Below are positions 10,568 through 21,445 of a DNA stretch of 64,000 nucleotides, piece by piece. Under the pieces are notes generated by a model that did no database searches, was not told where the DNA came from, and saw nothing but the letters and a program-made list of their open reading frames with translations. The DNA is taken from positions 1 to 64,000 of the forward strand of contig WHVA01000083.1 of the NCBI GenBank assembly GCA_015179125.1, given 5' to 3'. Every line of letters starts with the position of its first letter. Positions within the stretch are counted from its first letter, which is position 1. The DNA is from Gautieria morchelliformis. Taxonomy: Eukaryota; Basidiomycota; Agaricomycetes; Gomphales; Gomphaceae. The translations under genes and the position numbers were made by a program.

Positions 10568-12080
10568 ATGTACGGGACCCCGTGGACCGCGTGTAACAAC
10601 CTTTTCGGTGTCCCAGTCGTTCCAATGCGCGAGCCTTATTCACTGCGCAACGACGAAGTAAGGTGGGTTGAGCTACAACCATACTTGCTATCCCGAGGGT
10701 ACCAGCTTCGCCCTAGGTACCAACCTGGCTGGGTTGGTTCCTGGAAGGCGACTAATGGCATGGCGTTATACCACGAAGACTCGCGTTCAGCCAGGGTACG
10801 TCCCACCAATGTCCCATCATTCCAGGTTAGCTAAACTAACTTACGCTAGTATATGAATGTGCTAGATGCAAGGCGGGTTGAGGATGATGTCAAAGTTATT
10901 CTCAAACGGGCCCCCACCACTACCCAAGAAATACCCATTGCTCGCTACCTTTCTTCGGAGGCGTTATTGTCAGATCCCCGTAATCGTTCTGTCCGTATAT
11001 TAGACGTGATACTCTTACCTGGAGACGATGAATGGGCTTTACTTGTCATGCCATACCTCAGATGGTTCGATGATCCCCATTTCCAATTTCGGGCAGAATG
11101 TGTAGAATTTTTCCGGCAAATGCTCCAGGTATGCTATAACCTTTTCTTTGGCAGAGCACTTGTTGAATGTTTCTGCAGGGACTAGAATTCATGCATGAAC
11201 ACAATGTGGCTCACAGGTGAATGCCTTACATATCCCATCTGATTTTTGATCTCATGCGCCCGTTTGCGCAGAGATGCATGTCATGGAAACATCGTGATGG
11301 ACTCGAGCAGACTGATCCCCAAAGGTTTTCATTTTACTTCCCAGTGGTCACATACTGGCGTCCCCGGATTCCCCTTTACCTATACCACTCGCTTAGCCGT
11401 GGCCCCAGTAGATTATTTCTTCATTGATTTTGGCCTCTCTACACGGTTCGCAAGCTTCGAAGACAGGCATCTAGTGACAGGCATGGCAGGCCAGAATAAA
11501 ACGGTGCCAGAACTGTCATATGACATTCCCTACGACCCATTCAAGGTGGACATTTACCACTTGGGAGGCGTTTTTGCTGAAATAGTCGAGGTGTGTAGCC
11601 CCTTATCGATATATAGTGTTTTTTCTTACAGACACAGGATTATCATCGTCTTGGCATATTCCAGCCCCTTGCGACTGCCATGATGCACCAAGATGCGTCG
11701 CAACGACCTGACGCATCTTCGGCCCTCGCTCAATTTGAACGCATCGCATCTGGACTCGGATCTCGGGAACTGAATTCGCGAGTGTTACTGTACAAGAAGT
11801 CGCGCTACGCACGGATGTGCAGGAGGATACGGGAACATCTGGCGTACTGGGTTTGTTTGACTTTTATCTCCCTCTTTTTTCCAAAACCTTACTGTTGTAT
11901 TACTCTCAGGATGGGGATGAAGAAGCAAAAAGATCTTTGCTTCGAATGCCGTTTCGGATCATAATTCGACGAAAGAACACAGAGTCAGAGAAAAGAAAGT
12001 CTTCCAAGGCTAGTGCTACAACATACGGCGACTCAGGGAGCAAGCCAGTGGTACCGTTCCGCGAGAAAACAATGCCATGA
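10568..12080 (+). CDS. K1, kinase-like protein
   Basis: A protein-kinase-fold gene read over six exons: ...-10795, 10850-11128, 11179-11216, 11272-11590, 11632-11850 and 11910-12080, with introns of 41-59 nt. Exon 1 has the family signature RGYQLRPRYQPGWVGSWK. Exon 2 has the candidate beta-3 lysine (DDVKVILKRA). The splice between exons 3 and 4 builds the catalytic loop HRDACHGN (HRD and Asn). Exon 4 carries the Mg-binding DFG (FFIDFGLS), VPEL for APE, and VDIYHLGGVF. Exon 5 has RPDASSAL (subdomain XI Arg). No glycine-rich loop is visible. The conserved stretch before MREPYSL is frameshifted relative to K3 and K5, so the true start is uncertain (10568 or 10625) and this copy may be damaged at its N-terminus. 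Substrate unknown; a fungus-specific kinase expansion (FunK1-like or other) is possible. Confidence 0.7.
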
Positions 12081-12239
12081 TGTTTGGTGGTAACGTCTCT
12101 TTCTGATTTTGTTGTTGTAGCCCTTGAAAACAAATTGATTGCAAATATGAGCATTCTCCAGCTCCACGTAAGTAGGCAGAGTCGCTAACGATGCCCTGGG
12201 CTTGCTTCCGATTGAGCCCCTACTAGCGGCTCGACCTAT

Positions 12240-12500
12240 AAGGGACATATGTAAGGTGCGATTGGTTGTGTGGCCTCGCTCTTGAAACGGACGAACGCCT
12301 GCTACGCAATACGTTACATCTTTCAGCTATTCTACTCTCATAAACTGAGCTGCTCGGATATCAGGATCAGTGGGCCCGGTTCGCCCAAAATGCCGGCTAT
12401 CTATGCATGCTCAAAATGTCTTTTCTTCTTGATCGTGTGGCGTGTACGAGATCGTGCCCGATGTAGGCTTTGACGTCCAATTAATGGATTCTTCAATAGC
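12240..12500 (+). pseudogene. H1, truncated H-gene remnant
   Basis: Follows K1 on the same strand. It contains the segment corresponding to LLGYQDQWARFAQNAGYLCM of H2 but lacks the first exon and is frame-broken (an in-frame TGA precedes that block). It ends at the conserved block around 12470-12500, also found at 13240-13270 and 18340-18370 in inverted orientation. Confidence 0.5.
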
Positions 12501-12956
12501 TCAGGTCAGGGAACTCCGATGTTCCGCTGGCTTAAAATGCTGCGGGTCCCGTGATAAGTAAGCGAAGGTGCTCATTGTTGAGATGGAATGGCACTTATAT
12601 TGTTATCAGTCGAATTAGGGAACAGATCGCGATAATCTCCCTCCAGACTCTCATGGATCAATGACAGCATTGAAATTGTAGCAACCATCAGCGTGTGACC
12701 CTTCTGGACACGGTCAGTACCACGGGGCGCGGAGTGTGGCGCGCCACAGAGTCCTCATGGCCACGGTAATTCCACCGCGGTGTTGTGGCGCGCTACAGGC
12801 GACGGTGTAGGTTCATTGAATGCGCACAGTCCAGCTATTGAGACGTCGCCGTCAAAAAGTAACAATTAATTATTAGAAAACAATGTCCATGCATACAGGA
12901 CGCAAGTTTGCAAGTTTTGGGTGGAAATTAAGGACTCGATCACTTACCGGTAGACA
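12500..12956. promoter_or_regulatory. Module spacer with two palindromes
   Basis: Non-coding. It is an inverted copy of 17900-18350 and related to 52385-52740. It carries the perfect palindrome at 12736-12747 and a one-mismatch copy at 12785-12796 (GTGGCGCGCTAC). It lies between the H1 remnant and an unrelated-strand K fragment, so it marks a rearrangement junction at about 12957. Confidence 0.5.
12736..12747. promoter_or_regulatory. GTGGCGCGCCAC palindrome
   Basis: A perfect copy, extended by one base each side to TGTGGCGCGCCACA. A near copy follows 49 bases later. Confidence 0.5.
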
Positions 12957-13206
12957 CTAGCTCGGAACCATGGGTCCTGCCAACCAACTCACTGGGCTTG
13001 AGCGCGAATCTTCATGCAAGATCGCAAGGCCTGGCATTATTTGCCTTCCAGGAACCCACCCAGCCAGGGCGGTACCTGTGGCGGAGCTGGTAGCCTCTGG
13101 AATGCAAATACGGTTGGTACTTAACCCACGGTAACTCGTCTGCTCGCAGAGCAAAAGGGTCATGCATCATGCATTCGAGCGACTCCCAAGAGGGTGATTT
13201 TCCCAC
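12957..13206 (-). pseudogene. K N-terminal exon fragment
   Basis: Encodes only the first kinase exon (HDPFALRADELPWVKYQPYL, then RPGWVGSWKANN) with a frameshift before HEDSRSS. It most resembles K4 (YLHSRGYQLR) rather than K1-K3. It is fused directly to the end of H2 on one side and to spacer DNA on the other, with no catalytic exons. A rearrangement product. Confidence 0.65.
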
Positions 13207-13236
13207 GCGGGGGTCTCTCGAGGCGGCTTGCCATAT

Positions 13237-13821
13237 TCAGAACTCCCGGGCTATTGAAGACTCCATTAATCGGACGTCAAAGCTTACATAGGGCACGAGC
13301 TCGTGCACGCCACACGATGTATCGATCTCCTCATTGAAATGCTTCATCGGTCTGGGTAAGCATGTTCCCACTGTACTTATGTGAAAAGAAGAACAAGAAA
13401 TTTTGAGCATGCATAGATAGCCGGCATTTTGGGCGAACCGAGCCCACTGGTCCTGATATCCGAGCAGCTCAGTTTGTGAGAGTAGGATTATTGCAAGGCG
13501 TAACGTATTGCGTAGCAGGCAGCGTGAGGACTCTGGAGTTAAGGCCTGAGGGCTCTGTATGACAGCCATGGGTCGGGGAGGTATACTGATGCTGCAGTCA
13601 CCATACATTGAATGAGGGAAATTTGGGGAGTGTGTGGAGCATGTGCACGGGTATTTAGTCTGACATGGTACTGTCGGGGAGGTCGGGATGTTAGTGAGCA
13701 TGAGTTTACCTTCCAGCCACAGCTCCCCCGCATCGGCGGAGCCTATGGCACGGTTAGAGATATATGAAGCGAGAAGACTCACTTCCTCCGGCACATCCTT
13801 TACAAGTGCAAAGCCACACAT
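13237..13821 (-). CDS. H2, uncharacterised protein gene
   Basis: Best preserved H copy, 163 bases downstream of K2 on the same strand. The open frame starts MCGFALVKDVPEEV. A GT...AG intron of 42 nt (GTAAACTC...CCGACAG, with a CTAAC branch-like motif) near 13670-13711 is conserved in H3. Removing it keeps the frame, but the unspliced frame is also open. Recognisable features are a Pro-rich middle and a helical block LRLAIILLSQTELLGYQDQ followed by WARFAQNAGYLCML. The C-terminus (FDVRLMESSI) is conserved in all copies. No known domain was recognised and there is no signal peptide. It may be coding or a degenerate segment of the duplicated module. Confidence 0.4.
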   Translation of the reverse strand: MCGFALVKDVPEEVSLLASYISNRAIGSADAGELWLEGKLMLTNIPTSPTVPCQTKYPCTCSTHSPNFPHSMYGDCSISIPPRPMAVIQSPQALTPESSRCLLRNTLRLAIILLSQTELLGYQDQWARFAQNAGYLCMLKISCSSFHISTVGTCLPRPMKHFNEEIDTSCGVHELVPYVSFDVRLMESSIAREF

Positions 13822-13983
13822 CCAATCGTACCTTGCATATGTCCTTTATACTCGATGATCGAGCTTATCGTAGGGGCTCGATAGGAATCAAGCCCGGGAT
13901 ATTCGTTGGCTCTGCCTACTTACGTGGAGATGGAGAATACTCATGTTTGCAATCAATCGTTTTCCAAGGATACAACAACAAGC

Positions 13984-15392
13984 TCAGACAGAGACGTTAC
14001 CACCAAACATCATGGCCCCTGTATTGTTTTCTGGTGAAGCGCCGTATGTTGTATCACTAGCCTTGGACCTGTTCCCTTTCTCCGACTGTTTGTTTGGCCG
14101 AATTAAGATCCAAGACGGCATATGAAGCGAAAATATTATGGCTCCTTCATTTCCTTCCTGAAGACAACATAGTCTAGCCGTTCCCGTATCCTCTTGCACG
14201 TTCGCGCGTAGAGCGACTTCTTGTAGAGTAGAATCCGGGATTTGAGTGCCCGAGATCCAAGTCTAGATGTGATGCGTTCAAACTGAGCCAGGGCCGAAGA
14301 TGCGTCAGGTCGTTGAGACGGATCTTGGTGCATCATGGCAGTCGCAAGGGGCTGGAATATACCAAGACCATGATAATTCTGTGTCTGTGAGCAAAGACAC
14401 TATATATCGATATGGGGATACACACCTCGACTAATTCTGCAAAAACGCCTCCCAAATGGTAAATGTCCACTTTGAAGGGGTCGTAGGGAATGTCATACGA
14501 CAGTTCTGGCACCGTTTTATTCCGGGCTGCCATCCCTGTCACCAGGCGCCTGTCTTCGAGGCTTGCAAACCGTGTAGAGAGGCCAAAATCAATGAAGAAA
14601 TAATCTACTGGGGCCACGGCTAAGCGGGTGGTATATGTAAATCCCTCGGCGGATGGGACGCCAGTGTGTGACCACTGGTCAGTAAAATGATACCCTTTGG
14701 GGATCAGTCTACTCGAGTCCATCACGATGTTTCCATGACATGCATCTCTACCCAAACGCGAGCATGAGATCAAAAATCAGATGGGGTATGCAATACATTC
14801 ACCTGTGGGCCACATTGTGTTCATGCATGAATTCTAGTCCCTGCAGAAATATTCAACAAGTGCTCACAAAGACGAGGTCATAGCATACCTGGAGCGATTG
14901 CCGGAAAAATTCTACACACTCTGCCCGAAATTGGAAATGGGGATCATCGAATCGTCTGAGGTATGGCATGACAAGTAAAGCCCATTCATCGTCTCCAGGT
15001 AAGAGTATCACGTCTAATATACGGACAGTGCGATTTCGGGGGTCTGACAATAACGCCTCTGAAGAAAGGTAGCGGGCGATAGGTAGTTCTTGGGTCGTCG
15101 TGGGGACGTGCTTGAGAATAACCTTAACATCATCCTCAACCCGCATCGCATCTATCACATTCATATACTGGCATAAAATCGTTTATCTAGCCTGGAATAG
15201 CGAGACATTGGTCGGACGCACCCTGGTTGAATGTGAGTCTTCGTATAAGAAAGGTTCGTTATTGTTGGCCTTCCAGGGACCAACCCAGCCAGGTTGGTAC
15301 CTAGGGCGGAGCTGGTACCCTCTGGACAGCAAGTATGGTTGTAGCTTAACCCACTTTACTTCGTCGTCGCGCAGTGAAAAGGGCTCGCGCAT
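13984..15392 (-). CDS. K2, kinase-like protein (impaired ends)
   Basis: The same six-exon plan as K1 on the minus strand. First exon MREPFSLRDDEVKWVKLQPY; first intron about 15168-15221. Second exon has DDVKVILKH and YLRRFDDPHFQF. Catalytic loop is HRDACHGN across a splice, DFG in FFIDFGLSTRFAS, and VDIYHLGGVFAELVE. The C-terminal lobe has RPDASSALAQFERI. The fifth intron has shrunk to a remnant without a donor, so the frame either ends soon after RERLDYVV or lacks the normal tail, and the last exon is shortened (ends near 13984). The stretch upstream of 15392 is broken by a stop after FVRDPVDRR. The kinase core is open; overall probably a decaying paralogue. Confidence 0.6.
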
Positions 15393-16686
15393 TTGAGGGA
15401 CTGGGACAGCTCGCAGATCAACGGCGGTCCACGGGGTCCCGCACGAAGACGAACCGGGCTACTTACATAAATGCGACATAAAGTTTCCTGGACTTCCGAC
15501 CACGGCGAGGGATGTCGCAGAGAAACGGAAGGAACGTACTTTACGATTCTCAATCGCCTGAAGCGATTCAGATGTACCGCCTCATCGCGAATACCGCCAG
15601 GAAGTACGCGCAACACTTGAGTAAATTCAGTCTCGTTATTCACATGTTGGTCTCAGTAGATCAATTGCCGGGTTCGTGGACAGACAAGCTAGGGTCGTGG
15701 TGATCTCGGGACTGAACGCGATGACAGTGTTGAAGCTATCACCAGCATGAGACTCTTCTTAGACACCGGACCACGGGCCATGGAGTGTGCCTCAGCACTG
15801 AATTTTCCACGGCATTGAATGTATTCTGGAGACAGTATGCATCAAGCTTTCGGACATATCTGTACATCAAGCAATAACGTGTTAAGTACTATAGCCCTTG
15901 CCAGTGAAGCGCCGCAAGCGTACTGGGTCTATTCAAGCTGTGACTACTTATTATACTCTTGACAAGAATTGGTTTGTAGTCCACGTTCACAATCAAGAGT
16001 CTGAAGCCGCTTCGCACTTGGTAGTAATGGTCCCCGGTTATCTATCAATATTTGGTCGAAGCTGTGTTCTGGACGATATATGTCAACCGCCAGAAGCATT
16101 TCGCAGGTGTTGTATTGCCGCGTGTATGGTTCTTGTTTATAGAGCTCAATTCGACAACTCCCTATATAGTAGCTAGTCCGGACGGCTCATACCCCTTGGA
16201 TCTCTAAGCAGGATCCAGAACTCGGCCGGGACCTTTCGTGACTTCCTGATTAGATGAATCCATAGTTGTAACTCATAGATGTTATGAATAGGACATATAT
16301 TCAAATTTCGAGAGCATGTTAGATCAAGAAACAAAGCACAAATAGCCCACGTGAATAAGACTAGAGAACAGGCATGGTGCATATGATAGTGAATAGGGTC
16401 TTTATCAAAGGGTTCGCGGTGAGACCACAGTAGGTCAGCTGAGGTCATTATCGGCACAGAAACTACCATCCGAACCCGTGCCACCACCCGGGCCATGGCA
16501 AGTCTAGTGACGACCGGTCAAGCTACCAGACTGCAGGTGACTGAAATTTGCAGTTAGCACACAATGATCAACGCATTGATGTCGTGAAAAATCTCATGCC
16601 TAGGTAGGGTCGTAGAGGAAGGGTAGGAATGACGGTATGGTTCCTCTGAGCTGCTGCATAATGGTCAGCTGGCACTGTCGTGGAAA
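15393..16686. other. K2 upstream and G2 downstream region
   Basis: No gene. 15400-15650 holds broken K first-exon sequence. 15700-16170 corresponds to the K3 upstream region, but a segment including the GTGGCGCGCCAC palindrome is missing. 16190-16686 is the 3' flank of G, in an orientation opposite to that expected for a divergent K/G pair. The join near 16170-16190 is therefore a rearrangement junction. Confidence 0.5.
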
Positions 16687-17638
16687 TCATACTGGTATGT
16701 CGTACTCATCATCCGTATCTTCCTCACTATGCTCCGAATGAGGGACAGCGCTGCTGGCTTGGGAAACTGACTCCCAGTCGATGCTGGGTGCACGCCTAGA
16801 TTCGGTTGAAGTTCGCGTTGCAGCTGATGTCGTATATTGCTTTGTTCTTCCAGGTGGCAGAGGGAGGCCAGAGGGGGAGGAGGTGGAAGCAGATTTCCCT
16901 ATGTTTCGTAGCTTGTCCTCGGCTATCCACTTCTCTCTGAAAACGAGAAAGTTACCGATCAGCGTATCCTAACTGAGCTTGTGTAGTGGCCAGAGAAAAC
17001 AGCCAATTAGGGAGGAGATGAATGCATACCTATCGCTGTGAGCCATGATCGGCCTACTGATGAGCGTTTGCTCTGCTTCACGCTATCGCATAGTCGTCAA
17101 TAATGCAAGAACTTTGCAGGTGCAGTTATAGTAATTTACCTTTCTCCCTTTGGGTAGCGAAACACAATCAGCTAGCTTGACAAGTAATCGATAAACTTAC
17201 TTTCCATCTCTTCATCAGACTTTTCCTGCAGACGGCCGAGGTTATTCCACTAAATCAATCAAAGAGACTAATGACGGGATAGCTCACTTGGAAGTCACGC
17301 TGGCTTTGGGAGATGCCCTCTCGTATACGATTAAGAGAAGATACAACGTCAGGAGATACGCTTTTCCACCTCTTCTTCTTCGCCTTTTCCTCTAAAGGCT
17401 TGAGCTGCCTCGTTACCCTTTGACATGCGAATGTGTGTCAAACATCCAGGGTAATACCAAGGGGATAGCTTACTCTTCAACGTATTCAAGAGCCATGTTT
17501 GCGATGTCTGGAGTTGTGGTCCCTTTGTCAGTCCGCTGCTGAACACCTTCCTTGTAATCATTCGCTGCCTCCCATATTGCTTGAGCGTCCTTGACAACAT
17601 TCTGGTTCGCGTGGGGAGGCCATGGCATGGTTCAACTT
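16687..17638 (-). CDS. G2, shortened coiled-coil protein gene
   Basis: A diverged G copy. Start at 17638 (MPWPPHANQNVVKDAQAIW). Exon 2 encodes VTRQLKPLEEKAKKKRWKSV and SQSQRDFQ; exon 3 has NLGRLQEKSDEEME. Next is REAEQTLISRPIMAHSD, which replaces two microexons of G1/G3. Then comes a shortened Pro/Ser/Thr exon running straight into SEHSEEDTDDEYDIPV and the stop at 16687-16689. The middle Ser/Gln exons of G1/G3 are absent, so this is an internally deleted but apparently open version. Introns keep GTAAGY/GTGAGC donors. Function unknown; charged helices suggest a coiled coil. Confidence 0.55.
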
Positions 17639-18399
17639 TGGTCTCAGGCTGGTGGCTGCAGATTCGGAATTGGCTGACTGGTCCGCGTCTTTTATACCTT
17701 GAACCGGACCAGTATCCGGATAACAATTCAAGTTGACAGCTGACAGCCAGGGCCTTCACGGTCAGCCCTGCAGAAAGGACCATGCACGCGACAATCTTGA
17801 GCATGCTTCTGGGATTTGCTCGGCTTTGAGGCATGAAGCTTCGACCTGATGATCGATAATTCGCTGCTAGAAGCGAACCGACCAGATTAAGCCACCGGCG
17901 TCTCAGGACCCGTGGTTCCGAGTGTCTACCGGTAAGTGTAAAGATCGAGTCATTAATTTCCACTCAAAACTTCAAACTTGCGTTCTGTATGCATAGCCAT
18001 TGTCCTCTAATAATTAATCGTTACTTTTCGATGGAGACGTCTCAATAGCTGGACTGTGCGCCAATGAACCCACACAGTCACCTAGCTGTGGCGCGCCACA
18101 CTCCGTGCCCCCGTGGTCCTGACCGCGCCCAGAAGCCTCGGACACATGCTGATTGATGGTTGCTAGAATTTCAATGCTGTCATTGAGCCATGAGAGTCTG
18201 GAGGGAGATTATCTCGATCTGTTCCCCAATTCGACTTATAACAATATAAGTGCCATTCCATCTCAACAATGAGCACCTTCGCTTACTTATCACGGGACCC
18301 GCAGCATTTTTAGCCAGCGGAACATCGGAGTTCCCAGACCTGGGCTATTGAACACTCCATTAATCGGACGTCAAAGCCTACATCGGGCACGATCTCGTA
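17639..18399. promoter_or_regulatory. G2 upstream / H3 downstream spacer
   Basis: Non-coding module spacer. Its left part (17640-17770) recurs at 50967-51078 and its right part recurs inverted at 12500-12956 and at 52385-52740. It contains the perfect palindrome at 18088-18099 and a TTTTATACC-type AT block near 17690 about 55 bases upstream of the G2 start. Confidence 0.45.
18088..18099. promoter_or_regulatory. GTGGCGCGCCAC palindrome
   Basis: A perfect copy, about 450 bases upstream of the G2 start. Confidence 0.5.
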
Positions 18400-18926
18400 C
18401 ACGCCACACGAAGCATCGATCTCCTCCTTGGAATGCCTCATCGGTGTGGGGACATATTCCCACTGTACTTAGGTGACAAGAAGAACAAGACATTTTGAGC
18501 ATGCACAGATAGCCGGCATGTTGGGCGAACCGGGCCCACTGATCCTGATATCCGAGCGGCTCAGTTTGTGAGAGTAAAATAGCTGAAAGACGTAACGTAT
18601 TGCGTAACAGGCAGAATTCGGGTTCTTGAGCAGGGTGTTAGGGCCTGAAGCCTGAGGTGTCTGTGCGACAGCCATGGATCGAGGAGGTATACTGAGGCTG
18701 CAGCCAACAAACATTGAGAGAGGGAGCTTTTAGAGCGTGTGGAGCATAGGCGCGGGTATTTAGTCGGAAATGGTACTATCGAGGAGGTCGGGATGTTAGT
18801 GAGATTAAATTTACCTTCCAGCCACAGTCCGCGGTCCGCATCGGCTGAGCCTATGGCACGGTCGGAGATGTATAGAGCAAGGGAGCGAGAAGACTCGGAA
18901 CATTTCCTCCGGCTCGTCCGTTTCAA
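18400..18926 (-). pseudogene. H3, frame-broken H copy
   Basis: Downstream of K3, same strand. The first exon reads MKRTSRRKCSESSRSLALYI then SDRAIGSADADRGLWLE; the intron (GTAAATTTAATC...CTCGATAG) matches H2. After it the similarity to H2 switches between frames, ending with LGYQDQWARF-type sequence out of frame, so this copy is probably non-functional. The last block (MESSI-equivalent) is at about 18340-18370. Confidence 0.45.
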
Positions 18927-19123
18927 GAGGCCACAACCAATCGCACCTTACATATACATATGTCCCTTATACATCGAGCCGCTCGTAGGGGCTCAATCGG
19001 AAGCAAGCCCAGGACACCGCTAGCGACTCTGCCTACTTACGTGGAGATAGAGAATGCTCACGTTTGCAATCAAATATTTTCAAAGATTACAACAACAAAA
19101 TCAGGAGACGTTACCACCAAACC

Positions 19124-20710
19124 TCATGGCCCCTGCATTGTTTTCTCTTGGAACGGAAGCACTGGCTTGCTCCCTGGGGCGCTGTATGTTGTGGCACTAG
19201 TCTTGGATGTGTTTCCTTTCTCCGACTGATTTTTTGCTCGACTTATGATCCAAGACGGCATATGAAGCGAGAATACTATTGCTCCTTCATCTCCTTCCTA
19301 AAGCCAACAGTATGAGTTTGGACAAAGGGGAGAGATAAATATCTAGCAAACCGAGCACACTAGCCGTTCCCGTATCCTCTTGCACGTTCGCGCGTACAGC
19401 GACTTCTTGTAGAGTAGAATTCGCGAATTGAGTTCCCGTGATCCCAGTCTAGATGCGATGCATTCAAACTGAGCCAGGGCCGAAGATGCGCCAGGCCGTT
19501 GGGACGGATCTTGGTGCATCATGGCAGTCGCAAGGGGCTGGAATATACCAAGACCATGATAATTCTGTGTCTGTGAGAGAAGAACACTATATATCGATAA
19601 GGGGCTACATACCTCGATTAATTCAGCGAAAACGCCTCCCAAGTGGTAAATGTCCACCTTGAATGGGTCGTAGGGAATGTCATATGACAGTTCTGGTACC
19701 GTTTTATTCTGGCCCGCCATGCCTGTCACTAGTTGCCTGTCTTCGAAGCTTGCGAACCGTGTAGAGAGGCCAAAATCAATGAAGAAATAATCTACTGGGG
19801 CCACGGCTAAGCGAGTGGTATATGTAAAGGGGGATGGGATGCCAGTATGTGTCCACTGGAGAGTAAAATGATACCCTTTGGGGATCAGTCTACTCGAGTC
19901 CATCACGATGTTTCCATGACATGCATCTCTACCCAAACGCGAGGATGAGCTCACAGATCAGATGGGATATGTAAAGCATTCACCTGTGGGCCACATTGTG
20001 TTCATGCATGAATTCTAGTCCCTGCAGAAACATTCAACGAGGGCTCTGCCAAAGAAGAGGTTAAAGAATACCTGAAGCGATTGCCGGAAAAATTCTACAC
20101 ATTCTGCCCGAAATTGGAAATGGGGATCATCGAATCGTCGGAGGTATGGCATGACCAACAAGGCCCATTCATCGTCTCCAGGTAAGGGTATCACATCTAA
20201 TATACGGACAGCGCGGTTTCGGGGATCTGACAATAAAGCCTCTGAAGAAAGGTAGCGAGCAATGGGTATTTCTTGGGTAGTAGTGGGGGCCCGTTTGAGA
20301 ATAACTTTGACATCATCCTCAACCCGCCTTGCATCTAGCACATTCATATACTAGCGTAAGTTAGTTTAGCTAACCTGGAATGGTGAGACATTGGTCGGAC
20401 GCACCCTGGCTGAACGCGAGTCTTCGTGGTATAACGGAACGCCATTATTCGCCTTCCAGGAACCAACCCAGCCAGGTTGGTACCTAGGGCGAAGCTGGTA
20501 CCCTCTGGACAGCAAGTATGGTTGTAGCTCAACCCACCGTACTTCGTCGTCGCGCAGCTCATAGGGCTCGGGCCTCATGAACGACTGGGACGCCGAAAAG
20601 GTTGCCACACGCCACATGGGGTCCACGGGGTCCCGTACATATATATTCGGCTCCCTAAGTTTCCGCATGCGGACATCCAGCGCTTTGCCCGTATTTGACT
20701 CGTAAATCAC
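19124..20710 (-). CDS. K3, kinase-like protein
   Basis: The longest open K copy. The frame upstream of the first intron is continuous: SNTGKALDVRMRK, YVRDPVDPMWRV, ELRDDEVRWVELQPYLLSRG, then RPRYQPGWVGSWK. The following exons give DDVKVILKRAPTT, YLRRFDDPHFQF, the spliced HRDACHGN loop, FFIDFGLSTRFAS, VDIYHLGGVFAELIE, RPGASSALAQFE, and a last exon EGDEGAIVFSLHMPSW ending at 19124. Intron 5 is about 50 nt (GTTTGC...GCTTTAG). No in-frame break was seen, but the initiator ATG was not found with certainty: the frame is open from 20710 and a first exon may lie further right. No glycine-rich loop is visible. Divergent from G3. Confidence 0.7.
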
Positions 20711-21445
20711 ATGCCATCATGTTTAGACTCATTGCCCGGTGCGTGGACAGATAAGCTAGGATCGCGATAATCGTAGCGATGTCAGCGCTGAACTTCTCAA
20801 TACAGCGGGCCACGGGCCATGGATCGAGTGTGGCTCATCACTCAGATTTCCAAGAGATTGAATGTATTATAGATGGTTCCCTGATCAACTTATCGCTGAC
20901 GTTTGTGGCGCGCCACTGATCATTGTGAGCCACACGGCTCACACCCCTCTTATTCTGGAGACATGCATCAAGCACATAAGTTGTATAGCCCTTGAAGTGC
21001 CGCAAGCGTACTGAGTCTATACAAATTGTGACTATACACTTAGTGTCTTCATAGTAAAGGCACGCAACCCAAGAATGGGTTAACAGTCCATGTTCACAAG
21101 CGAGAGCCAGCCGCTTCGCACTTCAACTGACAGCGGCGAGGCGCCGGGACACCGTGCTCAGGCCGTGGGCAACTATGATTCCCGGTTACCTGGTCGAAGG
21201 CGGTACATGTCAGATGCCAGAAGCATTCGCAGCTATTGTATTGCCGCGTGCATTGTTCTCATTGTTCTTGTGAGTCTATAGAGCTTACATATGATTCAAT
21301 GACTCCCTAGGTGGCACCTGCAATGCGGCTACAGGATGCTCACCCGGGTTCCAAGCATAAAAGATCAGATCGTAAGTCTCGAGTGCAGCTAAACTGGAAA
21401 GTGCCCACAGTTCGACACCCCAGCCTCTCCTCTCTTTGAGCCATA
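20711..21445. promoter_or_regulatory. Divergent K3/G3 intergenic region
   Basis: An inverted counterpart of 9843-10567. It contains the perfect palindrome at 20905-20916 and the CAATCATTGTGAGCC-like neighbourhood conserved at K1. It serves as the 5' region of both K3 (minus) and G3 (plus). Confidence 0.5.
20905..20916. promoter_or_regulatory. GTGGCGCGCCAC palindrome
   Basis: A perfect copy between K3 and G3, at the position equivalent to the copy at 10329 upstream of K1. Confidence 0.5.

Noticed and set aside
10826-10849. A 24-nt intron in K1 starting GTTAGC
   Set aside because: Comparison with K2-K5 shows the real donor upstream (GTACGT/GTGCGT at 10796), giving a normal 54-nt intron.
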